From Armatimonadota bacterium (GTDB taxonomy: Bacteria > Armatimonadota > JAAZEB01), in contig DUUU01000529.1 of NCBI GenBank assembly GCA_012841485.1, forward strand, positions 1 through 12,505: DNA of 12,505 nt. The letters are read 5' to 3'. The notes below the pieces were generated by a model that was given only the letters and a program-made list of their open reading frames with translations, was not told the DNA's origin and made no database searches. How positions within the stretch are numbered: the first letter of the stretch is position 1; the number at the start of each line of letters is the position of its first letter. Below, piece by piece: positions 1-7,516 of this stretch. A program made the translations under genes and the position numbers.

Positions 1-81
1 AGCACGGACTCGCGGGGTCACCAAGCGCTTATACCCACTTTTCCTCTGAATGAAATGACCCTGGGCACGCCTTGCGCCGCG

Positions 82-111
82 TTGACTTCTCGCGAAAGGG
101 CGTGCTATAAT
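82..111 (+). promoter_or_regulatory. Strong sigma70-type extended -10 promoter for the five-gene operon
   Basis: TTGACT (82-87) and TATAAT (106-111) are separated by 18 nt, and a TG at 103-104 gives an extended -10 element (TGCTATAAT). The predicted transcription start is an A at about 118. This is close to the housekeeping consensus and stands out in a GC-rich region. No comparable promoter is seen in the short gaps or overlaps between the next five genes, so it probably drives all of them. Base match is directly visible; activity is inferred. Confidence 0.8.
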
Positions 112-117
112 CGCCTC

Positions 118-341
118 AGATGGAGCAGTGCCCCTCCCAGGCAGGCGATGGATCGCCTGCTCGCCGGGCACCTGGCAGGTCGCGCGCCGGGGATCTGGCC
201 GGCTATGTGCTCGCCCGTCATCCCCCTACGAACCAGAGGGACTGGCGGCACGAGGCACACGCCGCGCGATCCCCATCGAAGGAGAACGCCGCCGTATCCG
301 CCGGCCCACAAGCGTGCCGCGGTCGCCGGGGAAGGACTTGC
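118..341 (+). other. Long 5' leader of the operon, no recognised riboswitch
   Basis: About 224 nt lie between the predicted transcription start and the chosen start codon at 342. The stretch is open in the frame of the first gene from an ATG at 120, but translates to Arg/Pro/Ala-rich sequence with no signal peptide or domain, so I treat it as untranslated. It holds a perfect 9-bp inverted repeat (141-160) and a small ACCT-GGC-AGGT hairpin (170-180). I looked for known riboswitch signatures by eye and recognised none. Bases 1-81, upstream of the promoter, hold nothing I can assign. Confidence 0.5.
141..160 (+). repeat. Perfect 9-bp inverted repeat just downstream of the predicted transcription start
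   Basis: GCAGGCGAT (141-149) and ATCGCCTGC (152-160) are exact reverse complements around a GG centre. It begins about 23 nt after the predicted transcription start. In DNA it could be a dimeric-regulator operator that blocks an initiating polymerase; in RNA it would form a compact hairpin near the 5' end, which could protect the transcript or affect elongation. The symmetry is seen directly; the role is inferred. Confidence 0.6.
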
Positions 342-2348
342 ATGTCGTCTTCGAAGATTCCCCCCTGGGCCCGCCTGCCGAGGCGAGTGCCGGCCCTCCT
401 GCTCGCTCTCCTCGTGCTAGGGGCTGCTGGCCCGGTCGATGCCGGCTCCACCTTCGAGCGGGGCCTGGGGAGACCCGTTGCCGAGCAACTCGAGGAGGAA
501 GTGGGGGTCGTCCGAGACCCGGCCCTCTCCGGGTGGGTTGAGCGCGTCGGCAGCGAGATCGTCCGCGCGGATGGCGGCGAACCCCGCGATTACTCCTTCA
601 AAATCCTCGAGAGTGACGACGTCAACGCCTTCGCCATCCCCGGGGGCTTCATCTATGTCACCCTCGGGCTGCTCCGCTTTGTCGAATCCGAGGATGAACT
701 CGCGGCGGTCCTCGGGCACGAGATCGCCCATCTCACCGCGCACCATGGCGTGAAGCAGCTCCGACGCGAGATCCTGCTCACTCTCGGCCTGGTCCTGCTC
801 CGCGGTTATGTCACCGACACGGTCTCCACCCTGAGCCAGGTTGGAGGCGTGCTCTACTCCCTGCGACACTCGCGCGCGGACGAGGCTGCCGCCGATGCCG
901 GGGGCCTCGTGAAGATGCTGCGCGCCGGCTACGACCCGATCGCGATGGCGGCTTTCCTGGAGAAGTGCGCCGAGCGCGAGAAGCAGAAACCCTCCCGGCT
1001 CGAAGTGTACTTCATGACGCATCCCCCAACAGCCGACCGCCTGGAGAGGGCCACCCACCGGCCAGAGACCGACCCGCGCAACACGGAAGTGCGCCGCGCC
1101 GTTGCCAAAGGCTACACGGAACGTGGCCTCTATCGTCAAGCGATCCGGGCGCACGAGCAGGTGCTCGCGCGCGAACCGCACGATGTGGCGCAGCACCTGG
1201 CGGCCGCCAGGTGCTGGGAGCAACTGGGCCACCCGGATCGAGCACGCGAGGAGTGGTCGCGCGCGGCACAGCTCGACCCGGGCGTGAAGCTGCCGCCGGC
1301 CAAGGCGCGAAAACCCCGCCTACCTGCCGTGCCACGCGCGGATCGCGAGGCGGCCTCTCGGGCGCGCGCCGCATTGGCCACCGCCAACCGCCAGATCGCC
1401 GCCAGCGACGACGCGCGCGCCACGCAAATCGGGGATCTCCGGAAGGCGCTCGGCAACAGCAAGAGGCGCTTCCGGCACTTCCTCAACACGCTCGGTAGCG
1501 CCGTGCAGCCCGCCGCCACCGGTGACCTGATCCACCAGGAGATGCTGCGCGAGATCGGCCTGGCCGTCGCCAACCTCGACCGGGCGCTCAGCCGCGTGCA
1601 GGTGACTCTCGAAGCGGCGGGCACGGTTCCAGATCGCTTCTCCGATACCATCAAGACACTGGATGGGCAGCTCGCCTCCTCGACCCCTGACGAGCACCTG
1701 CTGGTAACCGCCGAATCGCTCCCGCCGTCGGTCAGCCGCTCCCTGTCGGAACTGACCGACGGGGTGAAGAAGTGCCGCGAGGCGCTGAAGCAGACAGACG
1801 CCGCCATCCGCGTCTGCCATACCGCCGCGCAGGATCTGCAGGAGTGCGTCTTTCTTCCGGCGCCCGTGGTCCTGGCCCGCGTGGGCCACATGAACTCACG
1901 CCTGCGCGTCGCCGTGAAGGCGGCGGCCAGTGCTGCGGATCTCGCGGGCGAGGCCCGCGCGCTGGCTGAGGCAGCGACGGCACGCCACTACATCCTCGCC
2001 CTCGACCGGCTGGCCCACTCTGTTCCGACAGCCCAGCGAGCCCCCGTGTGTGCCCTGCTCACCCGCCGCCATGGGATTCCCCCGGCGCAAGCCACCGGGC
2101 TTGCCCGCGAGGGGGTGCGCCTGGGGGATGCCACCGCTTCTCTCCTCCTCGGCCTGGCCGTCCGCGTTCCTCTGAAGACGGAGGCGCCCGCGGAGAACGG
2201 CCCCGGCGCCATCGATGACCGGCCCATCAAGCCGCTCTCCCTCGATGAGGCCCTGGAGCGCCGCGTGCCTCTGGCGCCGTTGAATGCCGGCCTGCGCCTC
2301 TTCTTGCTCGATATGGAAAGAGAGACAGAGGGGAGCGGACCGCGTTGA
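342..2348 (+). CDS. Secreted M48-family zinc metallopeptidase with TPR and helical C-terminal region (M48-A, BepA/YfgC-like)
   Basis: Predicted 668-aa periplasmic protease or chaperone. It starts with a signal peptide (basic start, then a Leu/Ala-rich core ending near VDA-G at about residue 33). The M48 catalytic domain carries HEIAH at 126-130, the third zinc ligand Glu181 in a RADEAAAD context, and a THPPTADR motif with His227, so it should be active. About two TPR repeats follow (253-312), then some 350 residues of mostly helical sequence. It is longer than the E. coli BepA type (about 490 aa), which handles assembly and degradation of outer-membrane proteins such as LptD. The start at 342 is chosen because GGGGAAGGA (327-335) lies 6 nt upstream and the signal peptide begins there; an in-frame ATG at 120 would bury it. 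The stop overlaps the next gene by 4 nt. Substrate is unknown; the family call is firm. Confidence 0.88.
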   Translation: MSSSKIPPWARLPRRVPALLLALLVLGAAGPVDAGSTFERGLGRPVAEQLEEEVGVVRDPALSGWVERVGSEIVRADGGEPRDYSFKILESDDVNAFAIPGGFIYVTLGLLRFVESEDELAAVLGHEIAHLTAHHGVKQLRREILLTLGLVLLRGYVTDTVSTLSQVGGVLYSLRHSRADEAAADAGGLVKMLRAGYDPIAMAAFLEKCAEREKQKPSRLEVYFMTHPPTADRLERATHRPETDPRNTEVRRAVAKGYTERGLYRQAIRAHEQVLAREPHDVAQHLAAARCWEQLGHPDRAREEWSRAAQLDPGVKLPPAKARKPRLPAVPRADREAASRARAALATANRQIAASDDARATQIGDLRKALGNSKRRFRHFLNTLGSAVQPAATGDLIHQEMLREIGLAVANLDRALSRVQVTLEAAGTVPDRFSDTIKTLDGQLASSTPDEHLLVTAESLPPSVSRSLSELTDGVKKCREALKQTDAAIRVCHTAAQDLQECVFLPAPVVLARVGHMNSRLRVAVKAAASAADLAGEARALAEAATARHYILALDRLAHSVPTAQRAPVCALLTRRHGIPPAQATGLAREGVRLGDATASLLLGLAVRVPLKTEAPAENGPGAIDDRPIKPLSLDEALERRVPLAPLNAGLRLFLLDMERETEGSGPR

Positions 2349-4303
2349 ACTCCCTTCCATCCTTCCCCGCCGCCGGCAGCCGTCCAGAGTGGATCTGGCG
2401 CTCGTTGCGCGCGGTAGCCGCCCATCTAATGGCAGGGCTCCTTCTGGCTACGAGCACTCCCGCGTCCGCCGGGCTCGAGACGGCGCTTGAGAAGATGATC
2501 GGGCGGCAGGCGGCGGTCGCCCTGGCCGAGCAGTTCGGCACAGAAAGCGATCCGTTGCTGGCGGACTGGGTGAAGCGGGTGGGCGACCGCGTGAGTGCGG
2601 TCAGCCCGCGCAAGAATGTGCGCTACCGGATCCAGGTGATCGAGATGGACGAGCCGAACGCCCTGGCGCTGCCAGGCGGCTACATCTTCGTGACCAAGGG
2701 GCTGCTGGAGTTTATCCACGATGATGATGAACTCGCCTCGATCATCGCGCACGAGGTAGGGCATGTGGTCGGCCGACATGGAATTCGCCACATCGAGCAC
2801 CAGATTCTCGCGGCCATCCTCATCTCACAGGTTCGGGACCGGGGCGGAGAGGTGGCGGGCCTGGGGGCGACTCTCCTGGATGCCCTGCTGGCGCTCCAGC
2901 GAAGCCGGAGGGATGAGCTCGCAGCGGACCGAATGAGCGTGGAGTATGCAGCGCGCGCCGGGTATGACCCGGCAGGCCTGCTCAACTTCTTCAACAAGAT
3001 CCGCCGGCCAGACAAGCCATCCTGGCTCGACACGCTCTTCGCCACGCACCCCCCGGCGGAGAAACGGATCGAGCACGCCAAAAAAAACCCCTATTTCCGT
3101 TCCCCCTCCCGCGAGACGCTCATCACCATCGGCGACCGGCTTGCTTCCGAGGGCCGTTACAACAAGGCGCTTGCGAAATACCGTGCGGCCGCGAAGCAGC
3201 GCGCCGATGACGCCGAACTGAACGAGAAGATCGCTCTGGCGCTCGCCGCGCAGGGTAGGCAGTCCGAAGCGATGGCTCTGCATGCGTCGGGAGCCTCCGG
3301 GCTTGCGCCGGTCCCCTCTTCCGAGGCGCCGCGGCGGGCCCTCGAAGAGGCGACGCCCGCGCGACAGGCGGTACTCGCTGTTCACCGTGACCTCTCCGAA
3401 CGCCAACGCCTGCTGGCCGAAAGCGGGCAACGAACCCAGAAGCGACTACGGAGCGCATCTCAACGCCACGAATGGACGCGGCGCCTGGAGGCCGCGCTGC
3501 TCGGGATGCCTCAAGGGCTGGATACCCGCTGGATCTACGTGGCCGCGCGTTGCTTCGCCCTCTCAGCCGAGGTCGACTCGCTCCTGCGAAGCGGGTGGCG
3601 AGGAGTGCGCCAGGCGAACGGCGCCATGCACCGGGCGACCTCCGTGTGTGCCCTGGCGGCCTCGGAGACGGACCCGACCCGGTACCTCTCGCGCGATCTC
3701 CTCTCCGGGATCGCCCTCGATATGGAGCGTGCCGGCAAGGAGAGCATCGAGGGCCTGGCACGGATCGACCGCGCGATTCCCGACCTGGCGGAGGCCGACC
3801 GGATCGTGGCCGGCGTGATGGCTGATCTCAATAGCCCCTATGTTGTCCCGTGGACCAATCCCTGGGGGCATCTGGCCGCGCTGGAGGGTTTCCTGCAGCA
3901 CGCCAGCTCCTGTCTGCGCCGGGCACGCGGGCATGTGGACGCCGGCCTGCGATCCGCCACCCGCGCGCGTGCCCGCAGCGAGCGGGCCGCCCTCGATATC
4001 GCCGCCGCCGCGGCAAGCCCCGCGGAGCACGTCATCTTCCGCACGCTGGTGCGCGCCCGCCTCGGCGTCACCGACACCGCGATCCGCGATCTGGAGGGCC
4101 GCGGGCACTCTCTTGGCGATGCCACGGTGATGCTACTTTACACGCGGAGTGTCGGCGAGCCCGTGTCTAGCCTCGAAGCCTCCCGCCAGGCCGGCGCCTC
4201 CTGGGTCGAAACAGCGGAAAGAATGGGACTCTCTCCTGAGACGCAGGCAATTGTGCTCCGTTTGTTGAACAATACGATTGCTGAGGAGAAGATCCCCGGC
4301 TGA
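2345..4303 (+). CDS. Second secreted M48-family metallopeptidase with TPR, paralogue of the preceding gene (M48-B)
   Basis: Predicted 652-aa exported protein with the same plan as its upstream neighbour. It has a signal peptide (hydrophobic core about 28-38, cleavage near ASA-G at 42), HEVGH at 136-140, Glu191 in RRDELAAD, THPPAEKR with His235, a TPR-like pair at 258-317, and a long helical tail. Near the C-terminus LGDATVMLL (590-598) and SWVETAERMGL (W620) form a small helical module; the first part recurs in M48-A at 594-598. The TTG start at 2345 overlaps the upstream TGA (TTGA), with AGAGGGGAG ending 9 nt before it. The next in-frame ATG (about 2429) would cut the signal peptide. Overlap implies translational coupling. 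An eight-A run inside the gene (3080-3087) could permit slippage. Likely a periplasmic partner or duplicate with different substrate range; that is inference. Confidence 0.87.
   Translation: MNSLPSFPAAGSRPEWIWRSLRAVAAHLMAGLLLATSTPASAGLETALEKMIGRQAAVALAEQFGTESDPLLADWVKRVGDRVSAVSPRKNVRYRIQVIEMDEPNALALPGGYIFVTKGLLEFIHDDDELASIIAHEVGHVVGRHGIRHIEHQILAAILISQVRDRGGEVAGLGATLLDALLALQRSRRDELAADRMSVEYAARAGYDPAGLLNFFNKIRRPDKPSWLDTLFATHPPAEKRIEHAKKNPYFRSPSRETLITIGDRLASEGRYNKALAKYRAAAKQRADDAELNEKIALALAAQGRQSEAMALHASGASGLAPVPSSEAPRRALEEATPARQAVLAVHRDLSERQRLLAESGQRTQKRLRSASQRHEWTRRLEAALLGMPQGLDTRWIYVAARCFALSAEVDSLLRSGWRGVRQANGAMHRATSVCALAASETDPTRYLSRDLLSGIALDMERAGKESIEGLARIDRAIPDLAEADRIVAGVMADLNSPYVVPWTNPWGHLAALEGFLQHASSCLRRARGHVDAGLRSATRARARSERAALDIAAAAASPAEHVIFRTLVRARLGVTDTAIRDLEGRGHSLGDATVMLLYTRSVGEPVSSLEASRQAGASWVETAERMGLSPETQAIVLRLLNNTIAEEKIPG
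3080..3088 (+). other. A8 homopolymer forming an A-AAA-AAC slippery heptamer inside M48-B
   Basis: Eight A residues followed by C occur in the reading frame as GCC AAA AAA AAC, matching the X-XXY-YYZ form used for -1 frameshifting. A -1 shift here would run 40 more codons and stop at a TGA (3208-3210), giving about 288 residues: the complete M48 catalytic part without TPR or helical tail. Such an A run is rare in this GC-rich window. It may equally be an ordinary Lys-Lys-Asn stretch; no stimulatory structure was confirmed. Confidence 0.3.
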
Positions 4304-4334
4304 CACTTGGTCCATCGTTCCATTGACCTTTGCT

Positions 4335-4340
4335 GAGGAG
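4335..4340 (+). promoter_or_regulatory. Ribosome binding site that fixes the GTG start of the DUF5693 gene
   Basis: GAGGAG sits 6 nt upstream of GTG at 4347 and immediately before a hydrophobic signal-anchor. An earlier in-frame TTG (4278) overlaps the M48-B gene, lacks this support and would add 23 residues ahead of the membrane segment. TTGCTGAGGAG is present twice, at 4278-4288 and 4330-4340; only the second copy is placed to serve a start. Confidence 0.75.
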
Positions 4341-4346
4341 TGTTAC

Positions 4347-6380
4347 GTGTCCCAGGTCCGTGTGGTCTCTATCGGAATTGTGTTACTCTCATTGCTGGCC
4401 GCGGGCGCGATCACGGCGCGGCGCATGGCGGTAGAGCGCGCCAACAGGAGCGTGGAGATCGTGGTGGAGTGGGACGAGATTCGCGAGCTCGCCCTGGCAA
4501 CGCGCGGCGACTCCCGGGCCGCCACACCCGCGACGCTGCTCCGCCACCTGCGGGAAACCCATCAAATCCACGGCGTGGCCGTGAGCGAGATGACCCTCGC
4601 CGAGTTGCGTGATATCGGCGAAGTATTTCTCTCGCGCGAGCTTCCTCCCGGCTTTGCGGCTTCGACGCCGGCGAGATCCGGCGCGGCGCCTCACTACCTC
4701 ATCATCCCGGATGCGCGCCTGGCCGATCAGATTCTCCGGCACGTTTCCCAGAGGCGGTCGCCCGCCTACCTGACGCCCGTGCCATCCAGCCAGCCCGGCG
4801 GGTCGGGCCCGGTGGTTCTCCGCCTGAACGCACGGTATGATCTGATCAAGTCGGCCACCATCGGCTTCCCGCCAGAGGCTATCCAGGCAGCGGCAGAGGC
4901 CGGCGTGGAGGTGATCGCCCGTTTCGGCGGCTTTACGGGGCTGACGGAGGGCTCGGTGGATGCGATCACCGCCTACCTGCGCGAGCTCGGCATCCGGAAC
5001 GTCATCTTTTCAGGCACGGAGGTGCTTGGCAACAAGAAGCTCCTCCCCTACGTGGCCGACTCTCTGCTGCGCCATCAGATTCGCTACGGGTTTCTTGAGT
5101 TCGGCAAGCAGCAGGGCGACGCGGCCCTGGCGCGCCTGATGCGCGGCCAGTTGATCCGCGTGCATAGCATCACCGGGGCCGAGATGGCGCAGATGACCCC
5201 GGCGGATGCCACGGAACGCTTTGTCAAGGCCGCGCGCGAGCGGAATATCCGCTTGCTGTATCTGCGCTTCTTCACGCGACCGGCCGATAGCCTGGTAGAC
5301 GAGAACAGCCGGTATCTGAGCGCCATCGAGCGAAACATGCGCCGCGTGGGCCTCACCATCGGCCAGGCCAGCCCCTTCTCCGCGCTTTACACCGGGCGGC
5401 CGCTGCTCCTCCTCACCGGCGCGGGGGTCATCGCGGGCGGTGTGCTGCTTCTTGCCCTGGCGCTCGGGATCGCCGCGCGTACCCAGTGGCTCCTGCTCCT
5501 CCTTGGGATCTCCGGCAGCTCCCTCCTGCTTGCCATCGACCCGACGCTCACGCTGGCCCGAAAGGCGTTGGCGCTCCTGGCCGCCCTGATCTTCCCCACG
5601 CTCGCCTTCCTCCGCTGGGGCAACCCGCCGGCTCTCGGCGGTCCGTCGCGCCCGGATCTGAGCGTGTCGCCGCTGCGCGCCCTCGGTCCGATGCTCGCCA
5701 TGACGGCGACGACGCTGGCAGGGGCGCTGCTGATCGTCGGGCTGCTCGGCGACTCCCGGTTCCTGCTCAAGTACGACCAGTTCGTCGGGATCAAGGCAGC
5801 GCATCTCCTTCCGCTCCTGGCACTGGGGGCGATCTTGGTGGGCGGTCTCTTCACTCCCGCAGCCGACTGGAAAAGCCGGCGCTCCGGCGTCGCAGCCAAC
5901 CTGCGCGCGATCCTGGCGGAACCGGTCCGGGTGTGGCAGATCGTCGCCGTCGGCGCCGCGATGCTGCTCCTGCTCCTCCTCTTGCTGCGCACCGGCAACG
6001 AGCCAGGCGTCGGCGTCTCGGGATTGGAGCTGAAGCTGCGCTCCCTGATGGATCGGGTGCTCTTTGTGCGCCCCCGGACCAAGGAGTTTCTCATCGGCCA
6101 CCCGGCGATGGTGATCGCCTTGTGGGCCGCCCTCGCGGGATGGCGACCCGTCTGGGCGCCGGCGCTCCTGATCGGTGGGATTGGTCAGGTTTCGCTGCTG
6201 AACACCTTCTGCCATATCCACACGCCGTTCCTTGTCTCGCTCCTGCGCACGACAAATGGACTGGTGCTCGGAATCGTGCTGGGCCTGGCCGTGATCGCGG
6301 TCGCACAACGACTGTGGGTCTCGAACTCCAAGGGGCTCCCCCTGAAGGCGCCCGCGCAGAGAGGGAGCGGGCCCGAGTGA
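4347..6380 (+). CDS. DUF5693 family multi-pass membrane protein, partner of CsaB
   Basis: Predicted 677-aa inner-membrane protein. An N-terminal hydrophobic anchor (about 3-22) is followed by an extracytoplasmic domain of roughly 320 residues with alternating strand/helix character. That domain includes [29 protein letters not shown] sequence, an FSGTEVLG segment and a GFLEFGKQ segment typical of the family. From about residue 352 a Leu-rich region gives around eight to ten transmembrane spans. The loop [12 protein letters not shown] (575-586) and NTFCHIHTP (619-627) are the most family-diagnostic parts I recognise. Biochemical function is unknown in the family; its repeated position beside csaB suggests a role in making, exporting or pyruvylating a cell-wall polysaccharide. 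GTG start chosen from the GAGGAG site; the stop overlaps csaB by 4 nt (GTGA). A run of eight leucines marks one late span. Confidence 0.85.
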   Translation: MSQVRVVSIGIVLLSLLAAGAITARRMAVERANRSVEIVVEWDEIRELALATRGDSRAATPATLLRHLRETHQIHGVAVSEMTLAELRDIGEVFLSRELPPGFAASTPARSGAAPHYLIIPDARLADQILRHVSQRRSPAYLTPVPSSQPGGSGPVVLRLNARYDLIKSATIGFPPEAIQAAAEAGVEVIARFGGFTGLTEGSVDAITAYLRELGIRNVIFSGTEVLGNKKLLPYVADSLLRHQIRYGFLEFGKQQGDAALARLMRGQLIRVHSITGAEMAQMTPADATERFVKAARERNIRLLYLRFFTRPADSLVDENSRYLSAIERNMRRVGLTIGQASPFSALYTGRPLLLLTGAGVIAGGVLLLALALGIAARTQWLLLLLGISGSSLLLAIDPTLTLARKALALLAALIFPTLAFLRWGNPPALGGPSRPDLSVSPLRALGPMLAMTATTLAGALLIVGLLGDSRFLLKYDQFVGIKAAHLLPLLALGAILVGGLFTPAADWKSRRSGVAANLRAILAEPVRVWQIVAVGAAMLLLLLLLLRTGNEPGVGVSGLELKLRSLMDRVLFVRPRTKEFLIGHPAMVIALWAALAGWRPVWAPALLIGGIGQVSLLNTFCHIHTPFLVSLLRTTNGLVLGIVLGLAVIAVAQRLWVSNSKGLPLKAPAQRGSGPE

Positions 6381-7516
6381 GCGCGCGCGTGGTCATCTCT
6401 GGCTACTACGGGTTCGATAACGCCGGCGACGAGGCGGTGCTCGCCGGGCTGATCGATGCCTTCCAGGCAGCCGTGCCCGGGCTCTCAATTGCCGTGGCTT
6501 CGTCCAACCCGGAGGCGACGCGGCGCCAGCACGGCGTGGAGGCTTTCCATCGCTACCGGTGGCGCGATCTTCGCGCGCAGCTCCAGGCCTGCGATCTGTT
6601 CGTGAGTGGTGGCGGCTCGCTCTTCCAGGATGTGACGAGCCGGCGCTCCATCTACTACTACCTGGGCACGCTGGCCCTGGCGCGCCTCTGCCGCCGGCCG
6701 GTGATGATCTGCGGCCAGGGGATCGGGCCAATCGTGAGCCCCATCGCCCGGCGGGCAACAGCGGCGCTCTTCAACCGTGCCGCGGCGATCACCGTTCGCG
6801 ATCCCGCCTCCCTGGAGATGCTGGCGGCGCTCGGGGTGCGCCGGCCCCGGATCGAGCAGACAGCCGACCCGGTCTTCGCGCTCCGGCCCTCTTCCCGCGA
6901 GGTAGGCGAGGAGATCCTGGCCCGGCATGGAATCGATCTCAACCGGCCTTGCGTCGCGTTCGCCCTCCGTGAGTGGCGTCCACGCGCCGGCAGCGCGCCA
7001 GCGGTGACGGAACCGAGCGTCGAGCAGCTCCTTGATACCTGGGCGGGGGCCGCGGCCTTCGCGCATCGCGAGTTGGGAGCGCAGGTGCTCTTCGTGCCGA
7101 TGCACCCCCCCGATGACGAGCGCTATGCGCGGCGCGTGGCCGAACGGGCCTCGGTGCCAGCCGTCGTGCTCTCCGGGCCGTGCCCTCCCCGCGATCTGAT
7201 CTCGCTGGTGGGGTGCGTGGATCTGATGGTCGCCATGCGCCTGCACGCGCTGATCTTCGCGGCGCTGCAGGGAGTACCGCTGGTCGGAATCTCGTATGAT
7301 CCGAAAATCGATGGCTTCCTCCGCTTGCTGGAAAGAACACCGGCCGCGGATGTGACGTCTATAGAGGGGGGAGTGGTGCTGCGCGCCCTCCAGACTGCCT
7401 GGGATGCGCGCGCCGAAGAAGCCTCCTCACTGAAGCAGAAAGCCGAACGTCTCCGCGAGAACGCCCTGCGAAACGGGGCGATCCTCGCCTCATTGATGAT
7501 GCCGCGGGTGGGCTGA
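6377..7516 (+). CDS. csaB: Polysaccharide pyruvyl transferase CsaB
   Basis: Predicted 379-aa cytoplasmic enzyme that transfers a pyruvyl group from phosphoenolpyruvate to a sugar of a cell-wall polysaccharide as a ketal; in characterised bacteria this modification is the ligand for SLH-domain surface proteins. Family features in order: [11 protein letters not shown] (9-19), SGGGSLFQD (77-85), GQGIGP (113-118), RDPASLEML in the middle, MRLHALIFA (from 287) and GISYDPK (304-310), the last two typical of the second Rossmann-like half. Length is normal for the family and the domain appears complete. The GTG start overlaps the DUF5693 stop (GTGA), with GAGGGAG about 9 nt upstream. Much longer in-frame sequence upstream lies inside the DUF5693 gene and is not this protein. 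The gene ends one base into the next start (TGATG). Confidence 0.92.
   Translation: MSARVVISGYYGFDNAGDEAVLAGLIDAFQAAVPGLSIAVASSNPEATRRQHGVEAFHRYRWRDLRAQLQACDLFVSGGGSLFQDVTSRRSIYYYLGTLALARLCRRPVMICGQGIGPIVSPIARRATAALFNRAAAITVRDPASLEMLAALGVRRPRIEQTADPVFALRPSSREVGEEILARHGIDLNRPCVAFALREWRPRAGSAPAVTEPSVEQLLDTWAGAAAFAHRELGAQVLFVPMHPPDDERYARRVAERASVPAVVLSGPCPPRDLISLVGCVDLMVAMRLHALIFAALQGVPLVGISYDPKIDGFLRLLERTPAADVTSIEGGVVLRALQTAWDARAEEASSLKQKAERLRENALRNGAILASLMMPRVG

Noticed and set aside
1..81. End of an upstream gene or a second promoter (CTTATACC)
   Set aside because: Too short to identify a reading frame, and no -35 partner is present for the TATA-like sequence.
417..1232. 271-codon open frame on the - strand opposite M48-A
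   Set aside because: Opposite the zinc-site region of a clear metallopeptidase; no motif of its own.
4278..4346. Earlier TTG start for DUF5693
   Set aside because: Overlaps M48-B, no suitable ribosome binding site, and the GTG at 4347 has GAGGAG at ideal spacing before the membrane anchor.
5010..6308. 432-codon open frame on the - strand opposite the DUF5693 gene
   Set aside because: Composition is Gln/Glu/Arg-heavy as the complement of Leu-rich membrane codons; no domain or ribosome binding site.
5486..6376. N-terminal extension of CsaB by 297 codons
   Set aside because: Lies wholly inside the DUF5693 gene in another frame, is low-complexity Ala/Arg/Pro, and CsaB homology begins right after the GTG at 6377.
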